Origin: Thermocrispum agreste DSM 44070
GTDB taxonomy: Bacteria; Actinomycetota; Actinomycetes; Mycobacteriales; Pseudonocardiaceae
Assembly: GCF_000427905.1 (NCBI RefSeq)
Contig: NZ_KE386604.1
Span: forward strand, 858,886-922,885
Direction: 5' to 3'
Length of the DNA stretch: 64,000 nucleotides
This document shows positions 34,078-42,254 of the stretch, piece by piece (position 1 is the stretch's first letter; the number at the start of each line of letters is the position of its first letter). The position numbers and the translations under genes are program-made. The notes under the pieces were generated by a model, which did not search any database, was not told the origin of the DNA, and was given only the letters and a program-made list of their open reading frames with translations.

Positions 34078-35163
34078 TCACAGCCAGCGGTTGCGTCTGA
34101 GCCGGAAGTACAGGGTCAGACAGACCACGGCGATGAGCAACAGCACCGCCGGATAGCCGTACCGCCAGTGGGTCTCCGGCATGAAGTCGAAGTTCATCCC
34201 GTAGATCCCCGCGATGGCGGTCGGCACCGCGATGATGGCTGCCCACGCGGTGATCTTGCGCATGTCGGTGTTCTGCTGCAGCGTGATCTTGGCCAAGGTG
34301 GCGTCCACCAGCGTGGTGAGCATCTCGTCGAATCCGGCCACCCGCTCCGAGACCGTGGTCAGGTGGTCGTCGACGTCGCTGAAGTACGACCGCACCTGGT
34401 CCGGCACCAGCTTGCTGTAGCCCTGGGCCAGCCTGCGCAGCGGTGTGGCCAGCGGCAGCACCGCCCGGCGCAGCTCGAGCACTTCGCGCTTCATGAAGTA
34501 GATCTGCTCGGCGGTGACCAGCGAGTCCGGGGCGAACACCTCGGTCTCCAGGGTGTCCACGTCCTCGGCCAGACCGTCGGTGACGGTCATGTAGTCGTCC
34601 ACCACGTGGTCGGCGATGGCGTGCAGCACCGCGGACGGCCCGAGCGCCAGTTGCTCCGGGTCGTCCTCCAGTTGCTTGCGCACCTGACCGAGCTCGGCGT
34701 GTTCGCCGTGCCGGACGGTGATGATGAAGTCCTTGCCCAGGAACGCCATCAGCTCACCGGTGGCCACGATCTCGTTCGCCGTGGTCGGTGACGAGTGCTC
34801 GACGTAGCGGACCGTCTTGAACACCATGAACAGGGTGTCCTCGTACCGGTCCAGCTTGGGACGCTGATGCGCCTGGACCGCGTCCTCCACCGCCAGCTCG
34901 TGCAGCTCGAACGTGCGGGCGATGGCGGCCATCTGCTCTTCGGCGGGTTCGTACAGCCCGAGCCAGACGAAGCCCTCTCCGGTGGCGCGCACCTCCGCGA
35001 TCGCGTCGGTGTGCGTCCACCGCCCGGGCTTTCGCCGCCCGTCGACGTAGACCGCGCAGTCGACGATGCACGAGTCGAGTGGCGAGGTGGCACGCGGCTT
35101 CACTGGGCCGTGGACGGTCCTGGCGCGGGAACGCAACGCGCTGAGCGAAGGAATCGCGGGCAT
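34078..35163 (-). CDS. corA: CorA-family magnesium/divalent cation channel
   Basis: 361 residues: a large cytosolic N-terminal domain, then a long helix (AGFDEMLTTLVDATLAKITL) leading to two C-terminal membrane segments. YGMNFDFMPE holds the GMN selectivity motif near residue 323, and the protein ends in a basic RLRRNRWL. Position after sugABC repeats Rv1239. The long leader upstream is noted under findings. Confidence 0.94.
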   Translation of the reverse strand: MPAIPSLSALRSRARTVHGPVKPRATSPLDSCIVDCAVYVDGRRKPGRWTHTDAIAEVRATGEGFVWLGLYEPAEEQMAAIARTFELHELAVEDAVQAHQRPKLDRYEDTLFMVFKTVRYVEHSSPTTANEIVATGELMAFLGKDFIITVRHGEHAELGQVRKQLEDDPEQLALGPSAVLHAIADHVVDDYMTVTDGLAEDVDTLETEVFAPDSLVTAEQIYFMKREVLELRRAVLPLATPLRRLAQGYSKLVPDQVRSYFSDVDDHLTTVSERVAGFDEMLTTLVDATLAKITLQQNTDMRKITAWAAIIAVPTAIAGIYGMNFDFMPETHWRYGYPAVLLLIAVVCLTLYFRLRRNRWL

Positions 35164-35373
35164 GAGGAACTCCTGCCAGGTAGAAGGGACTGGCTTTGCG
35201 GCACGGGACTATCGCCAGTACTCACGGGTTCCTCACCTCCTCGCGTTCGTGGCTCCTCCTGGGTGGGCCGGTCGAGCGTGTCGAGGCTCTCGTTGACCAA
35301 CAAGCACCAATGATCGAGGGTACTCCAACAGTGGTACTGCGTGCTCATTTCCCCCGATGAGGAGGCCGAAACA

Positions 35374-35877
35374 GTGCAGTTCGGGCGCTACTACGAAGAG
35401 TTCGAGGTCGGTGACGTCTACAAGCACTGGCCGGGCAAGACGGTGACCGAGTACGACGATCACCTGTTCTGCCTGCTCACCATGAACCACCATCCGCTGC
35501 ACATGGACGCCCACTACGCGGAGAACACCACCGACTTCGGCAAGAACGTGGTGGTCGGCAACTACATCTACTCGCTGCTGCTGGGGATGTCCGTGCCCGA
35601 CGTCTCCGGCAAGGCCATCGCCAACCTCGAGGTGGAATCGCTGCGGCACGTGGCCCCGACCTTCCACGGCGACACCATCTACGGCGAGACCGAGGTGCTG
35701 GACAAGACGCCGTCGAAGTCGAAGGACGACCGTGGCGTGGTGTACGTGGAGACCCGCGGCTACAAGCAGGACGGCACGGTGGTGTGCGTGTTCCGCCGGA
35801 AGGTGATGGTGCCGAAGCGGTCGTACGGCGAAGCGCGCGGTGGGGAGCAGCCGGGGAGGCCGGAACCTCGTGACTGA
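35374..35877 (+). CDS. MaoC-like hot-dog hydratase
   Basis: 167 residues: QFGRYYEEFEVGDVYKHWPG, LLTMNHHPLHMDAHYAE (Asn/His catalytic region) and GNYIYSLLLGMSV. It probably hydrates an enoyl-CoA, or acts on related dicarboxylic or mesaconyl-type substrates. GTG at 35374 was chosen because GGAGG lies 8 bases upstream and the family begins at this point; an in-frame GTG at 35341 would add 11 residues. It overlaps the next start by 8 bases. Confidence 0.88.
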   Translation: MQFGRYYEEFEVGDVYKHWPGKTVTEYDDHLFCLLTMNHHPLHMDAHYAENTTDFGKNVVVGNYIYSLLLGMSVPDVSGKAIANLEVESLRHVAPTFHGDTIYGETEVLDKTPSKSKDDRGVVYVETRGYKQDGTVVCVFRRKVMVPKRSYGEARGGEQPGRPEPRD

Positions 35878-36964
35878 CGACCCGCTCGCGGTCGTCCGGC
35901 AGCGGCTGCGCACGTTCGCCGAGGCCGAGGCGCAGACCTCGCCGCTGTACGCGCACTTGGCGGGCCAGGCCGCCGAGGACGACGAGGTGGCGGGCTTGTT
36001 GCTGGCCGCGCCGCTCAACCACGCGCGGCCGACGCTGCTGCTGGCGGCGGTGCACCGGCTCCTGGCGGCCGCGCCGGTGCACCCGCTCAGCCGGTACTAC
36101 CCGACGATGGGGGGTTTCGACGGGGTCGACGACCGGACGTGGCCGTTGTTCCGGTCCTTCGTGCTGGAACGGGCCGACGAGGTGCGTCGGCTGTGCGCGA
36201 CCCGGTTCACCCAGACCAACGAGGTGCAGCGGTCGGCGCTGCTGTATCCGGCCGTCGCCGCGGTCGCGAAGCGGGCGCGCTCGCCGATCGCGCTGCTGGA
36301 GGTGGGCACCAGCGCGGGGCTGCTGCTGGGGTTGGACCGCTACCGGTACGAGTACTCGTTCCGGGCGGACAAGTTCACCGCCGGACCGGCCAAGGCGGCG
36401 TTGAGCCTGAGCTGCGCGGTCGACGGTGACGGGTTCACCCAGCCGCCGAAGAAGCTGGCCGTCGGCGCCCGGCTGGGGCTGGACCAGGCCCCGGTCGACC
36501 TCGCCGACGAGGAGCAGTTCGCCTGGCTGGAGGCATGCGTGTGGCCGGATCAGCTGGAACGGGTGCGGCTGCTGCACACCGCGGCCGCCGTGCAGCGCCG
36601 GGATCCGCCCGAGCTGATGACCGGTGACGCGGTGGACGACCTGTCCGCGGCGGCAGGCAGGCTGCCCGGGGACCTGCCGCTGGTGGTGCTGACCAGCCAC
36701 GCCACCACCTACCTCGAGCGGCCGCGCCGCGAGCAGTTCGTCGCGACGCTGACCGAGCTGGCGCGGCAGCGTCCGCTGTGGTGGGTGGCCAGCGGCCCGT
36801 ACGAGAGCGGCATCGACCTGGTCGTGCCCGGCCGGGACGAGCTGAGCTACCGCGCCAGCGGGCTGAGCACGTTGGCGGTGACCGAGTGGGTGGACGGGCA
36901 GCCGCGTGGGCGGGTGCTCGCCCAGCACGCGCACCACGGCAAGCGAATGACCTGGCTGGGCTGA
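35870..36964 (+). CDS. DUF2332 family protein
   Basis: 364 residues. HPLSRYYPTMGGFDGVDDRT, FTQTNEVQRSALLYPAVAA and LLEVGTSAGLLLGLDRYRYE, a glycine-rich loop like a methyltransferase fold, mark DUF2332. Function unknown. GTG at 35870 has GGGGAGG upstream and lies inside the end of the MaoC gene, so the two are translationally coupled. Confidence 0.87.
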   Translation: MTDDPLAVVRQRLRTFAEAEAQTSPLYAHLAGQAAEDDEVAGLLLAAPLNHARPTLLLAAVHRLLAAAPVHPLSRYYPTMGGFDGVDDRTWPLFRSFVLERADEVRRLCATRFTQTNEVQRSALLYPAVAAVAKRARSPIALLEVGTSAGLLLGLDRYRYEYSFRADKFTAGPAKAALSLSCAVDGDGFTQPPKKLAVGARLGLDQAPVDLADEEQFAWLEACVWPDQLERVRLLHTAAAVQRRDPPELMTGDAVDDLSAAAGRLPGDLPLVVLTSHATTYLERPRREQFVATLTELARQRPLWWVASGPYESGIDLVVPGRDELSYRASGLSTLAVTEWVDGQPRGRVLAQHAHHGKRMTWLG

Positions 36965-37619
36965 CCGGGGCCGGGGCATCTTTCCGGCGTGACTTGACCG
37001 TCGCGGGGTGGCTCGGCGGGCCCGTCGGCTCGGGTCGTGTGGGGTGAAGGGCTTCGGTCTTCGTCGCAAGTTGGCTCGGCAGGTCCGTCGGCTCAGTTCG
37101 CGCCCGAAGCGCCGGCTTCCTCGGCGCACCGCCGTTCGCAAGGTGGTCTCCCCGGCTCGGATCGAGCACCGAGCGTGGCCCGGGGCTGGCCGCTCCTCGG
37201 CTCGTGTGGATGGGGGATGCCCAGTGGTGGTGTGCTCGTTCGTGTCGTCTGCCTGCGCGGACCGGCGAGGCCGTCTGGGCTCGCATCGATCGCCGGGGCC
37301 GGCCGGAGGCCTTCTCGGCTCGCATCGACCGCCGGGGGCGGCAGGCAGGGCGGATTGCCCGGCTCCTGGCGACCATCGGCGGCGGTCCGGGCCGTCCGTC
37401 TCCTTCGGCTCGCCGGCCAACCGCCACGGCCTGGAAACATCGCGCCCGGGGTGACCTGCCGAGCAGCGGCCCGTGGCGCAGCATGCCCGCACTGGAAGGA
37501 CCGTTCCCGGGGGGTGACCTGACCTGAACGGGGTATCCCCGGCCGGATGAAATTGTGGGGTCCGTTCCGCCGCCGGACATGCCCGGTCGGGCATTTCTCG
37601 CTGTGGGATGGCTCTCGCG
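36965..37619. other. 655-bp spacer with short repeats
   Basis: No gene recognised between convergent DUF2332 and NUDIX genes. Related units start GGCTCGGC at 37010 and 37073 (63 bases apart), and GGCTCGCATCGA(T/C)CGCCG occurs twice between about 37269 and 37335. A hairpin lies at 37579-37594. Confidence 0.6.
37579..37594 (+). terminator. Hairpin before the NUDIX gene end
   Basis: ATGCCC-GGTC-GGGCAT followed by TTTCTC; a 6-bp stem with a short T-rich tail on the plus strand, between convergent genes. Confidence 0.45.
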
Positions 37620-38027
37620 TCAGCGGGGAAGGGCATTCCAACCACGGAGGGTGTCGGTCAGTTGCTCCACCAGAGCGCCCTCCTGCTCGAACCGGGTGTA
37701 TTCCTCGGCTGTGACCCAGCGAACATCGGCGGCATCATCACCCGGGCGGAGCAGTCCGCCGATGACCGAACAGAAGTAGTCGTGGATCTCGAATTCGCCG
37801 CGCACCACGACGCCGGCCAGCGCGCCGCAAGTCACCTCCAAACCGGTCTCTTCGCGCAGCTCACGGGCCACCGCGGCGGCGTCGGACTCCCCGGCCTCGA
37901 CCCTTCCCCCAGGCAGGGACCACTTTCCCGGCGACGGCGGGTGGCCGCGCTTGATCATCAGCAGCCTGCCGCGCGCGTCGTGCACCACCGCGCCGACGCA
38001 ACGCACTGTGGGCTTTTTCGCGGCCAT
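37620..38027 (-). CDS. NUDIX hydrolase, MutT type
   Basis: 135 residues with a full Nudix box, GGRVEAGESDAAAVARELRE then ETGLEV, and TVRCVGAVVHDARGRLLMIK at the start. It probably cleaves an (oxidised) nucleoside triphosphate or diphosphate sugar. ATG at 38027 fits TACTCT (38036-38041, minus strand) as a -10 eight bases upstream. Confidence 0.88.
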   Translation of the reverse strand: MAAKKPTVRCVGAVVHDARGRLLMIKRGHPPSPGKWSLPGGRVEAGESDAAAVARELREETGLEVTCGALAGVVVRGEFEIHDYFCSVIGGLLRPGDDAADVRWVTAEEYTRFEQEGALVEQLTDTLRGWNALPR

Positions 38028-38165
38028 AGCCACAGAGAGTAGTGAAGCGGTAGCATGTCCGGCGGGGCTGGCCCGTCTGCGGGACTTCCCTTGCGGAATA
38101 CCGCACCTGGTGCGGTATGAACGAACCGGTGACGTGAGCGACGAGTAGACGGGATCTGATCGCCA

Positions 38166-38330
38166 GTGAACGCGAAGAAAATAGCTGCTGTGACCGGGAT
38201 CCTGCTGGTGCTGTTCTTCGTGATTTCGCAGCCCGGTCAGTCCGCGGCCATGGTGCACAACATCCTGGGCATGCTGCAGGACGCGGCTGAGTCGTTGATC
38301 GCGTTCGTCAGCAACGTCGTCAACGGCTGA
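38166..38330 (+). CDS. Small secreted or membrane peptide
   Basis: 54 residues: VNAKKIAAVTGILLVLFFVI then SQPGQSAAMVHNILG and a helical tail AAESLIAFVSNVVNG. The N-terminus is a signal-peptide or anchor. I have the impression that similar peptides precede PH-domain genes in other actinomycetes, but cannot search. TAGCAT at 38052-38057 may be its -10. Confidence 0.6.
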   Translation: MNAKKIAAVTGILLVLFFVISQPGQSAAMVHNILGMLQDAAESLIAFVSNVVNG

Positions 38331-38350
38331 CGCAGGGCACGCGCTTCACC

Positions 38351-38911
38351 ATGCTGCTGGCTCCCCGGGATCCGGACGAGTACCTGCTCGACACCGAGCG
38401 ACGGGTCATCCGCGTTCGCCGGCATTGGGCGGTCCTGCTGTGGGACACGTTCGAAAGCGCCGCGCTGCTGGCGATCACCATCATGGTGTCCTACCTGCTC
38501 CCGCCGTCGGAGCTGATCCAGAGCGCGCTGTGGTACGTCGCGCTGGCGGTGGTGCTCCGGTTCGCGTGGAAGGTCATGGAGTGGTGGGTGGAGACCCTGG
38601 TGGTCACCGACAAGCGCTTCGTGCTCACCCGCGGCATCTTCACCACCAAGGTGCTGATGATGCCCATCAGCAAGGTCACCGACCTGACCTACGAGCGGCC
38701 GTTCATCGGCCGCATCCTCGGCTACGGCACGGTGATCGTCGAGTCGGCCGGTCAGATCCAGGCGCTGAACAACATCGACTTCATCCCGCATCCCGAGGAG
38801 TTCTACGACTCGATCTCCGAGCTGGTCTTCGGCGACAAGAAGGCCCAGGCCCAGCGGTTCTCGATGATGAAGGCGCAGCGCGCGGCGAAGGGCAAGCGCC
38901 CGGTCGGCTGA
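38351..38911 (+). CDS. Bacterial PH-domain membrane protein
   Basis: 186 residues: DEYLLDTERRVIRVRRHWAV, two membrane segments (TFESAALLAITIMVSYLLPP; ALWYVALAVVLRFAWKVMEW), then the bPH2 fold TLVVTDKRFVLTRGIFTTKV and PISKVTDLTYERPFIGRILG. Role unknown; such proteins sit at the membrane. ATG begins 20 bases past the small peptide gene. Confidence 0.85.
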   Translation: MLLAPRDPDEYLLDTERRVIRVRRHWAVLLWDTFESAALLAITIMVSYLLPPSELIQSALWYVALAVVLRFAWKVMEWWVETLVVTDKRFVLTRGIFTTKVLMMPISKVTDLTYERPFIGRILGYGTVIVESAGQIQALNNIDFIPHPEEFYDSISELVFGDKKAQAQRFSMMKAQRAAKGKRPVG

Positions 38912-38983
38912 CCCAGCCGTCCCGCCGCACACCGGCCGCCACCTGCATCGGCGCCGCCCTGGCCGGTCGGGCACACTCGACAG

Positions 38984-39844
38984 GTGCGCATCGATCTCCA
39001 CACCCACACCGTGCTGTCGGACGGCACGGACACGCCGCGTGAGCTGATCCAGGCGGCGGCCGCGGCGGGCCTGGACGTCCTGGCCATCACCGATCACGAC
39101 ACCACGGCCGGGTGGCAGGAGGCGGTCGACGCGCTGCCGTCCGGCATGACGTTGATCCGGGGAGCCGAGTTGTCCTGCGTCAGCACTTCGGAGCAGGGCT
39201 GGCCGATCAGCGTGCACCTGCTGGCGTACCTGTTCGATCCGGACGCGCAGGCGCTGGTCGCCGAACAGCGACGGCTCCGGGCGGAGCGGCGGGAGCGGCT
39301 GCGCCGGATGGCCGAGCGCATGGCCGCGGACGGCCTCCCGATCGATCCGGAGGCGGTGCTGGCGTCGCTGCCCGCCGACGGCTCCGCGGGTCGGCCGCAC
39401 CTGGCCAGGGCGCTGATCGAGGCGGGCTTGGTGAGTTCGGTGAGCGAGGCGTTCGACAAGTACCTGGGCAGCCGGGGCCGGTACTACGTGCGGCGGGCGG
39501 ACACCCCGGTGAGGCGAGCCGTCGCGATGATCGCCGAAGCCGGCGGGGTGACCGTGCTGGCCCATCCGTGGGCCTACTCGCGCGGCCCGACGGTCGGGGA
39601 GGACGTCATCGCCGAGCTGGCGGCGGCCGGCCTGACCGGGATCGAGGTGGATCATCCCGACCACGATCCGGCCACCAGACAGCGCCTGCGCGGGCTGGCG
39701 GCGGAGCTGGGCCTGCTGACCACCGGGTCGAGCGACTACCACGGCGCGAACAAGCCGACGCCGATCGGCGCGGAGACCACCGACCCGGAGGTGTACGAGC
39801 AGCTCGTTGCGCGTGCGACCGGCCGCCCTCCGGTGAGAGGCTGA
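38984..39844 (+). CDS. PHP-domain phosphoesterase
   Basis: 286 residues. All PHP metal motifs are visible: RIDLHTHTVLSDGTDTP, ITDHDTTAGW, GAELSC, LAHPWAY and TGSSDYHG. It resembles RNase AM / 3',5'-nucleoside bisphosphate phosphatases (YciV/TrpH). GTG at 38984. Confidence 0.9.
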   Translation: MRIDLHTHTVLSDGTDTPRELIQAAAAAGLDVLAITDHDTTAGWQEAVDALPSGMTLIRGAELSCVSTSEQGWPISVHLLAYLFDPDAQALVAEQRRLRAERRERLRRMAERMAADGLPIDPEAVLASLPADGSAGRPHLARALIEAGLVSSVSEAFDKYLGSRGRYYVRRADTPVRRAVAMIAEAGGVTVLAHPWAYSRGPTVGEDVIAELAAAGLTGIEVDHPDHDPATRQRLRGLAAELGLLTTGSSDYHGANKPTPIGAETTDPEVYEQLVARATGRPPVRG

Positions 39845-39847
39845 GTC

Positions 39848-40462
39848 GTGTACTTCGATCTCGAGGTTTTCACGTCCGCGCTGATCACCCTGCTGGTCAT
39901 CATGGACCCGCCGGGCACGGTGCCGGTGTTCCTCAGCCTGACCGGCCGCAAGCCCCCGGCGGCACGGGCCAAGGCGGCGCGTCAGGCGGTGCTGATCTCG
40001 CTGCTGGTCATCACGCTGTTCGCGGTGGCCGGGCAGGCCATCCTGGCCTATCTGGGCATCGGCATCCCCGCGTTGCAGGGCGCAGGCGGCCTGCTGTTGC
40101 TGCTGATCGCGCTGGACCTGCTGACCGGCCGGGAAAGCGCCCAGCCGCGTCCGGCCGACGACGTGAACGTGGCGCTGGTGCCGCTGGGCACGCCGCTGCT
40201 GGCCGGTCCGGGCGCCATTGCGGCGACCATCGTGTTCGTCCGCGAGGCGGAGGGCCACCTGGGTGCCTACCTGGCGCTGGCCGCGGCCATCCTGCTGGTC
40301 CACGTCGGGCTGTTCCTGTGCCTGCGGTTCGCCGGTGGCCTGATCAAGCTGCTGCGGGAAAGCGGCATCACCCTGCTGGCCAAGATCGCCGGTCTGCTGC
40401 TGGCCGCCATCGCCGTGCAACTGGTCGCCGAGTCGATCCGCGGGTTCATCGCCGGTGGCTGA
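39848..40462 (+). CDS. MarC-family integral membrane protein
   Basis: 204 residues, six membrane segments, with FTSALITLLVIMDPPGTVPV, the MarC start, and VPLGTPLLAGPGAIAATIVF repeated motif. Transport substrate unknown; despite the name the family has no proven antibiotic role. GTG at 39848 starts 3 bases after the PHP stop. Confidence 0.9.
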   Translation: MYFDLEVFTSALITLLVIMDPPGTVPVFLSLTGRKPPAARAKAARQAVLISLLVITLFAVAGQAILAYLGIGIPALQGAGGLLLLLIALDLLTGRESAQPRPADDVNVALVPLGTPLLAGPGAIAATIVFVREAEGHLGAYLALAAAILLVHVGLFLCLRFAGGLIKLLRESGITLLAKIAGLLLAAIAVQLVAESIRGFIAGG

Positions 40463-40500
40463 TCACCGACCGCACGCGGGGGCAGCGCTCCGGCTGAGAC

Positions 40501-40506
40501 TAGCCT
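40501..40506 (+). promoter_or_regulatory. -10 box of leaderless small membrane gene
   Basis: TAGCCT followed by 7 bases and ATG at 40514; no ribosome site. Confidence 0.55.
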
Positions 40507-40513
40507 GACGGGT

Positions 40514-40825
40514 ATGAGGGCGGATGAGGTGGTGGTGAGCAGGCCGCGCCGGGATGCCGCCGGCGTCGCGCGATTTCTCACCGGGTCATTGGCCGCCGGC
40601 CTGGTCGCCCTGACCGCGGTGCTGGTGGTGGCGGAGTGGGTGACCGAGGCCAACGGCCTGGATGGGCCGGGTGCGGGCACGATCACGGGCCACGCGGTCG
40701 CCTCGTTCGCCGCCCTGGTTGCCGCGGTGGTGGCGGATCGTCAGCGAGGGCGGATCGTCGCGGCGGCGTTGGCGGTGGTCGTGGCCGTCGTGGCCGCCGT
40801 GCTGTGGTTCTACTGGCTCACCTGA
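40514..40825 (+). CDS. Small membrane protein, three segments
   Basis: 103 residues with hydrophobic segments near 20-42, 58-74 and 82-102 (GRIVAAALAVVVAVVAAVLW). No family recognised. The leaderless -10 supports the start. It is convergent to the beta-propeller gene. Confidence 0.7.
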   Translation: MRADEVVVSRPRRDAAGVARFLTGSLAAGLVALTAVLVVAEWVTEANGLDGPGAGTITGHAVASFAALVAAVVADRQRGRIVAAALAVVVAVVAAVLWFYWLT

Positions 40826-40831
40826 GCGGAT

Positions 40832-40852
40832 CACCCGGTACGCGAGCGGGTG
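40832..40852. terminator. Hairpin between convergent genes
   Basis: CACCCG-9 bases-CGGGTG in a 55-base convergent spacer; could serve both genes. Confidence 0.45.
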
Positions 40853-40880
40853 CGGCCGCGCGTCAAGGCTGGCCGATGCA

Positions 40881-42251
40881 TCACCGGAACGCAACCAGCG
40901 TGTCGCCGCGCTGCTCGAGCAGCACCGGACCGACCCGTCCCAGCCGCACCGGCCCTTGGTAGTCGCCTCGGTCGACGGCGATCGTGTTGGACGCCACGCC
41001 GGTTCGCTCGTCGATGACGGCGACACCGCCGTCGATCGGCACGACGACGCTGCCCGCCCACAGCACCCCCGTGCCGCGGGTGTCCGGCAGTGTCCACCGG
41101 GGCTGCAATGTCGTGGCGTCCAGCGCGAGAGTCGCCGACCCGGTGTCCCACAACACCGACGAGACCCCGTTGGTGGTCCGGGGCGTCCCCGCGTCGTGCG
41201 CGGCCAGCAGCTCGTCCGCCGGCATGGTCAGGCGGTACTGGTGCACCAGCTTGCCCGGCTTGGCGTAGATCAGCATCTGACGCGAGTGCGGCAGGACGAC
41301 GGCGGCACGGGGCTCGTCGTCCCGCGCCACCGCGACCACGCGGCCGTCCGGCCCGGGCAGTTTGGCCGACAGCAGCACCTTGGGCTCGTCGGTCCTGTTC
41401 TCGCCGTCCTTCTCGTTGGTCGTGCCGATGACGGTCAGCCAGTCGGCCCGGTCACCCGCGCAGCGCTCGGTGACGGCGATCTTGCCCACGGCCAGGGTCA
41501 TGGAGTTCAGCACGCAGTCGGCGCGGGGCGGGCGGGCCGGATCGGGTGTGCATCGCCGCTCCTGCTCCGGCGGCGGCGACGTCTCCACCTGCCCGCCACC
41601 GGACTCGCTGGTGGCGGTGCAGCCGGGCGGATGCTGCCGGTTCGGCTCCACCGGTGTCGGCACCCGCCCGTACTCCATCGTCCGGATCAGCTCCCTGCTC
41701 CAGACGTTGAGCAGCTTCCGGCCGGTGGCCAGCACGTGTGTTCCGTCGCTGAGCAGGCGAGTGCCGAACTCGGCGTCGCCGTTGCGTTGGGCTCGCAGCC
41801 TGCCGGTGGTGATGTCGAACCGGGACACCTCGCTGCACCCGGCCGACTTGCTGTGCACGACGACGACACTGCCCCAGGCTTCGGCGACCGTGCACAGCGG
41901 GAGGTCACGCGCGTAATGCCAGCGCTCGCGCCCGGTTTCGGCGTCCCGCCCAGTGACTTCGCCGTCGGCAGCGGTGACGACCGTCGAACCGTGGGCGACC
42001 GGGACCACGGTGGCCGGGCTGGGGGCCCGCCACGCCTCGGTCAGCCGTTCCGGCGGCTGCGCCGGCTCGGGAAGCGCAGGCACCGGCCGCGCCGTGGAGC
42101 GGCTGGTGGCCCTGCTGTCGCTCTGCGCCCACACCACCGCTCCGACGACCACGACGAGTACGACGATGATCGCCGCGGCGATCCTGTCCCGCGGACGTGT
42201 CCACGGCGAACGGGTACCGGTCCGCTTGTGCGGCTCGCGCGAACCGGGCAC
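40881..42251 (-). CDS. Membrane-anchored PQQ-like beta-propeller protein
   Basis: 456 residues. A basic N-terminus and one membrane segment (DRIAAAIIVVLVVVVGAVVW) are followed by an external region with propeller blades: VTGRDAETGRERWHYARD, GSVVVVHSKSAGCSEVSRFD, GVAVIDERTGV. Several Cys in the middle may form disulfides. It resembles Rv3212, which also neighbours the DEAD helicase. GTG at 42251 lies 3 bases past the helicase stop, so it is cotranscribed. Function unknown. Confidence 0.82.
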   Translation of the reverse strand: MPGSREPHKRTGTRSPWTRPRDRIAAAIIVVLVVVVGAVVWAQSDSRATSRSTARPVPALPEPAQPPERLTEAWRAPSPATVVPVAHGSTVVTAADGEVTGRDAETGRERWHYARDLPLCTVAEAWGSVVVVHSKSAGCSEVSRFDITTGRLRAQRNGDAEFGTRLLSDGTHVLATGRKLLNVWSRELIRTMEYGRVPTPVEPNRQHPPGCTATSESGGGQVETSPPPEQERRCTPDPARPPRADCVLNSMTLAVGKIAVTERCAGDRADWLTVIGTTNEKDGENRTDEPKVLLSAKLPGPDGRVVAVARDDEPRAAVVLPHSRQMLIYAKPGKLVHQYRLTMPADELLAAHDAGTPRTTNGVSSVLWDTGSATLALDATTLQPRWTLPDTRGTGVLWAGSVVVPIDGGVAVIDERTGVASNTIAVDRGDYQGPVRLGRVGPVLLEQRGDTLVAFR

Positions 42252-42254
42252 GAG

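Noticed and set aside
35164..35340. M-box (ykoK) riboswitch upstream of corA
   Set aside because: Only GGTGAGG is shared with the consensus; the conserved core segments are missing, so it is reported only as an unclassified leader.
35341..35373. Earlier GTG start for the MaoC gene
   Set aside because: The GGAGG site and family N-terminus favour the GTG at 35374.
35477..37645. A 722-codon minus-strand frame
   Set aside because: Covers MaoC and DUF2332 in antisense and runs into repeat-rich spacer; no recognisable domain.
38237..40420. A 727-codon minus-strand frame
   Set aside because: Antisense to the PH-domain, PHP and MarC genes, all well supported; composition is that of a shadow frame.
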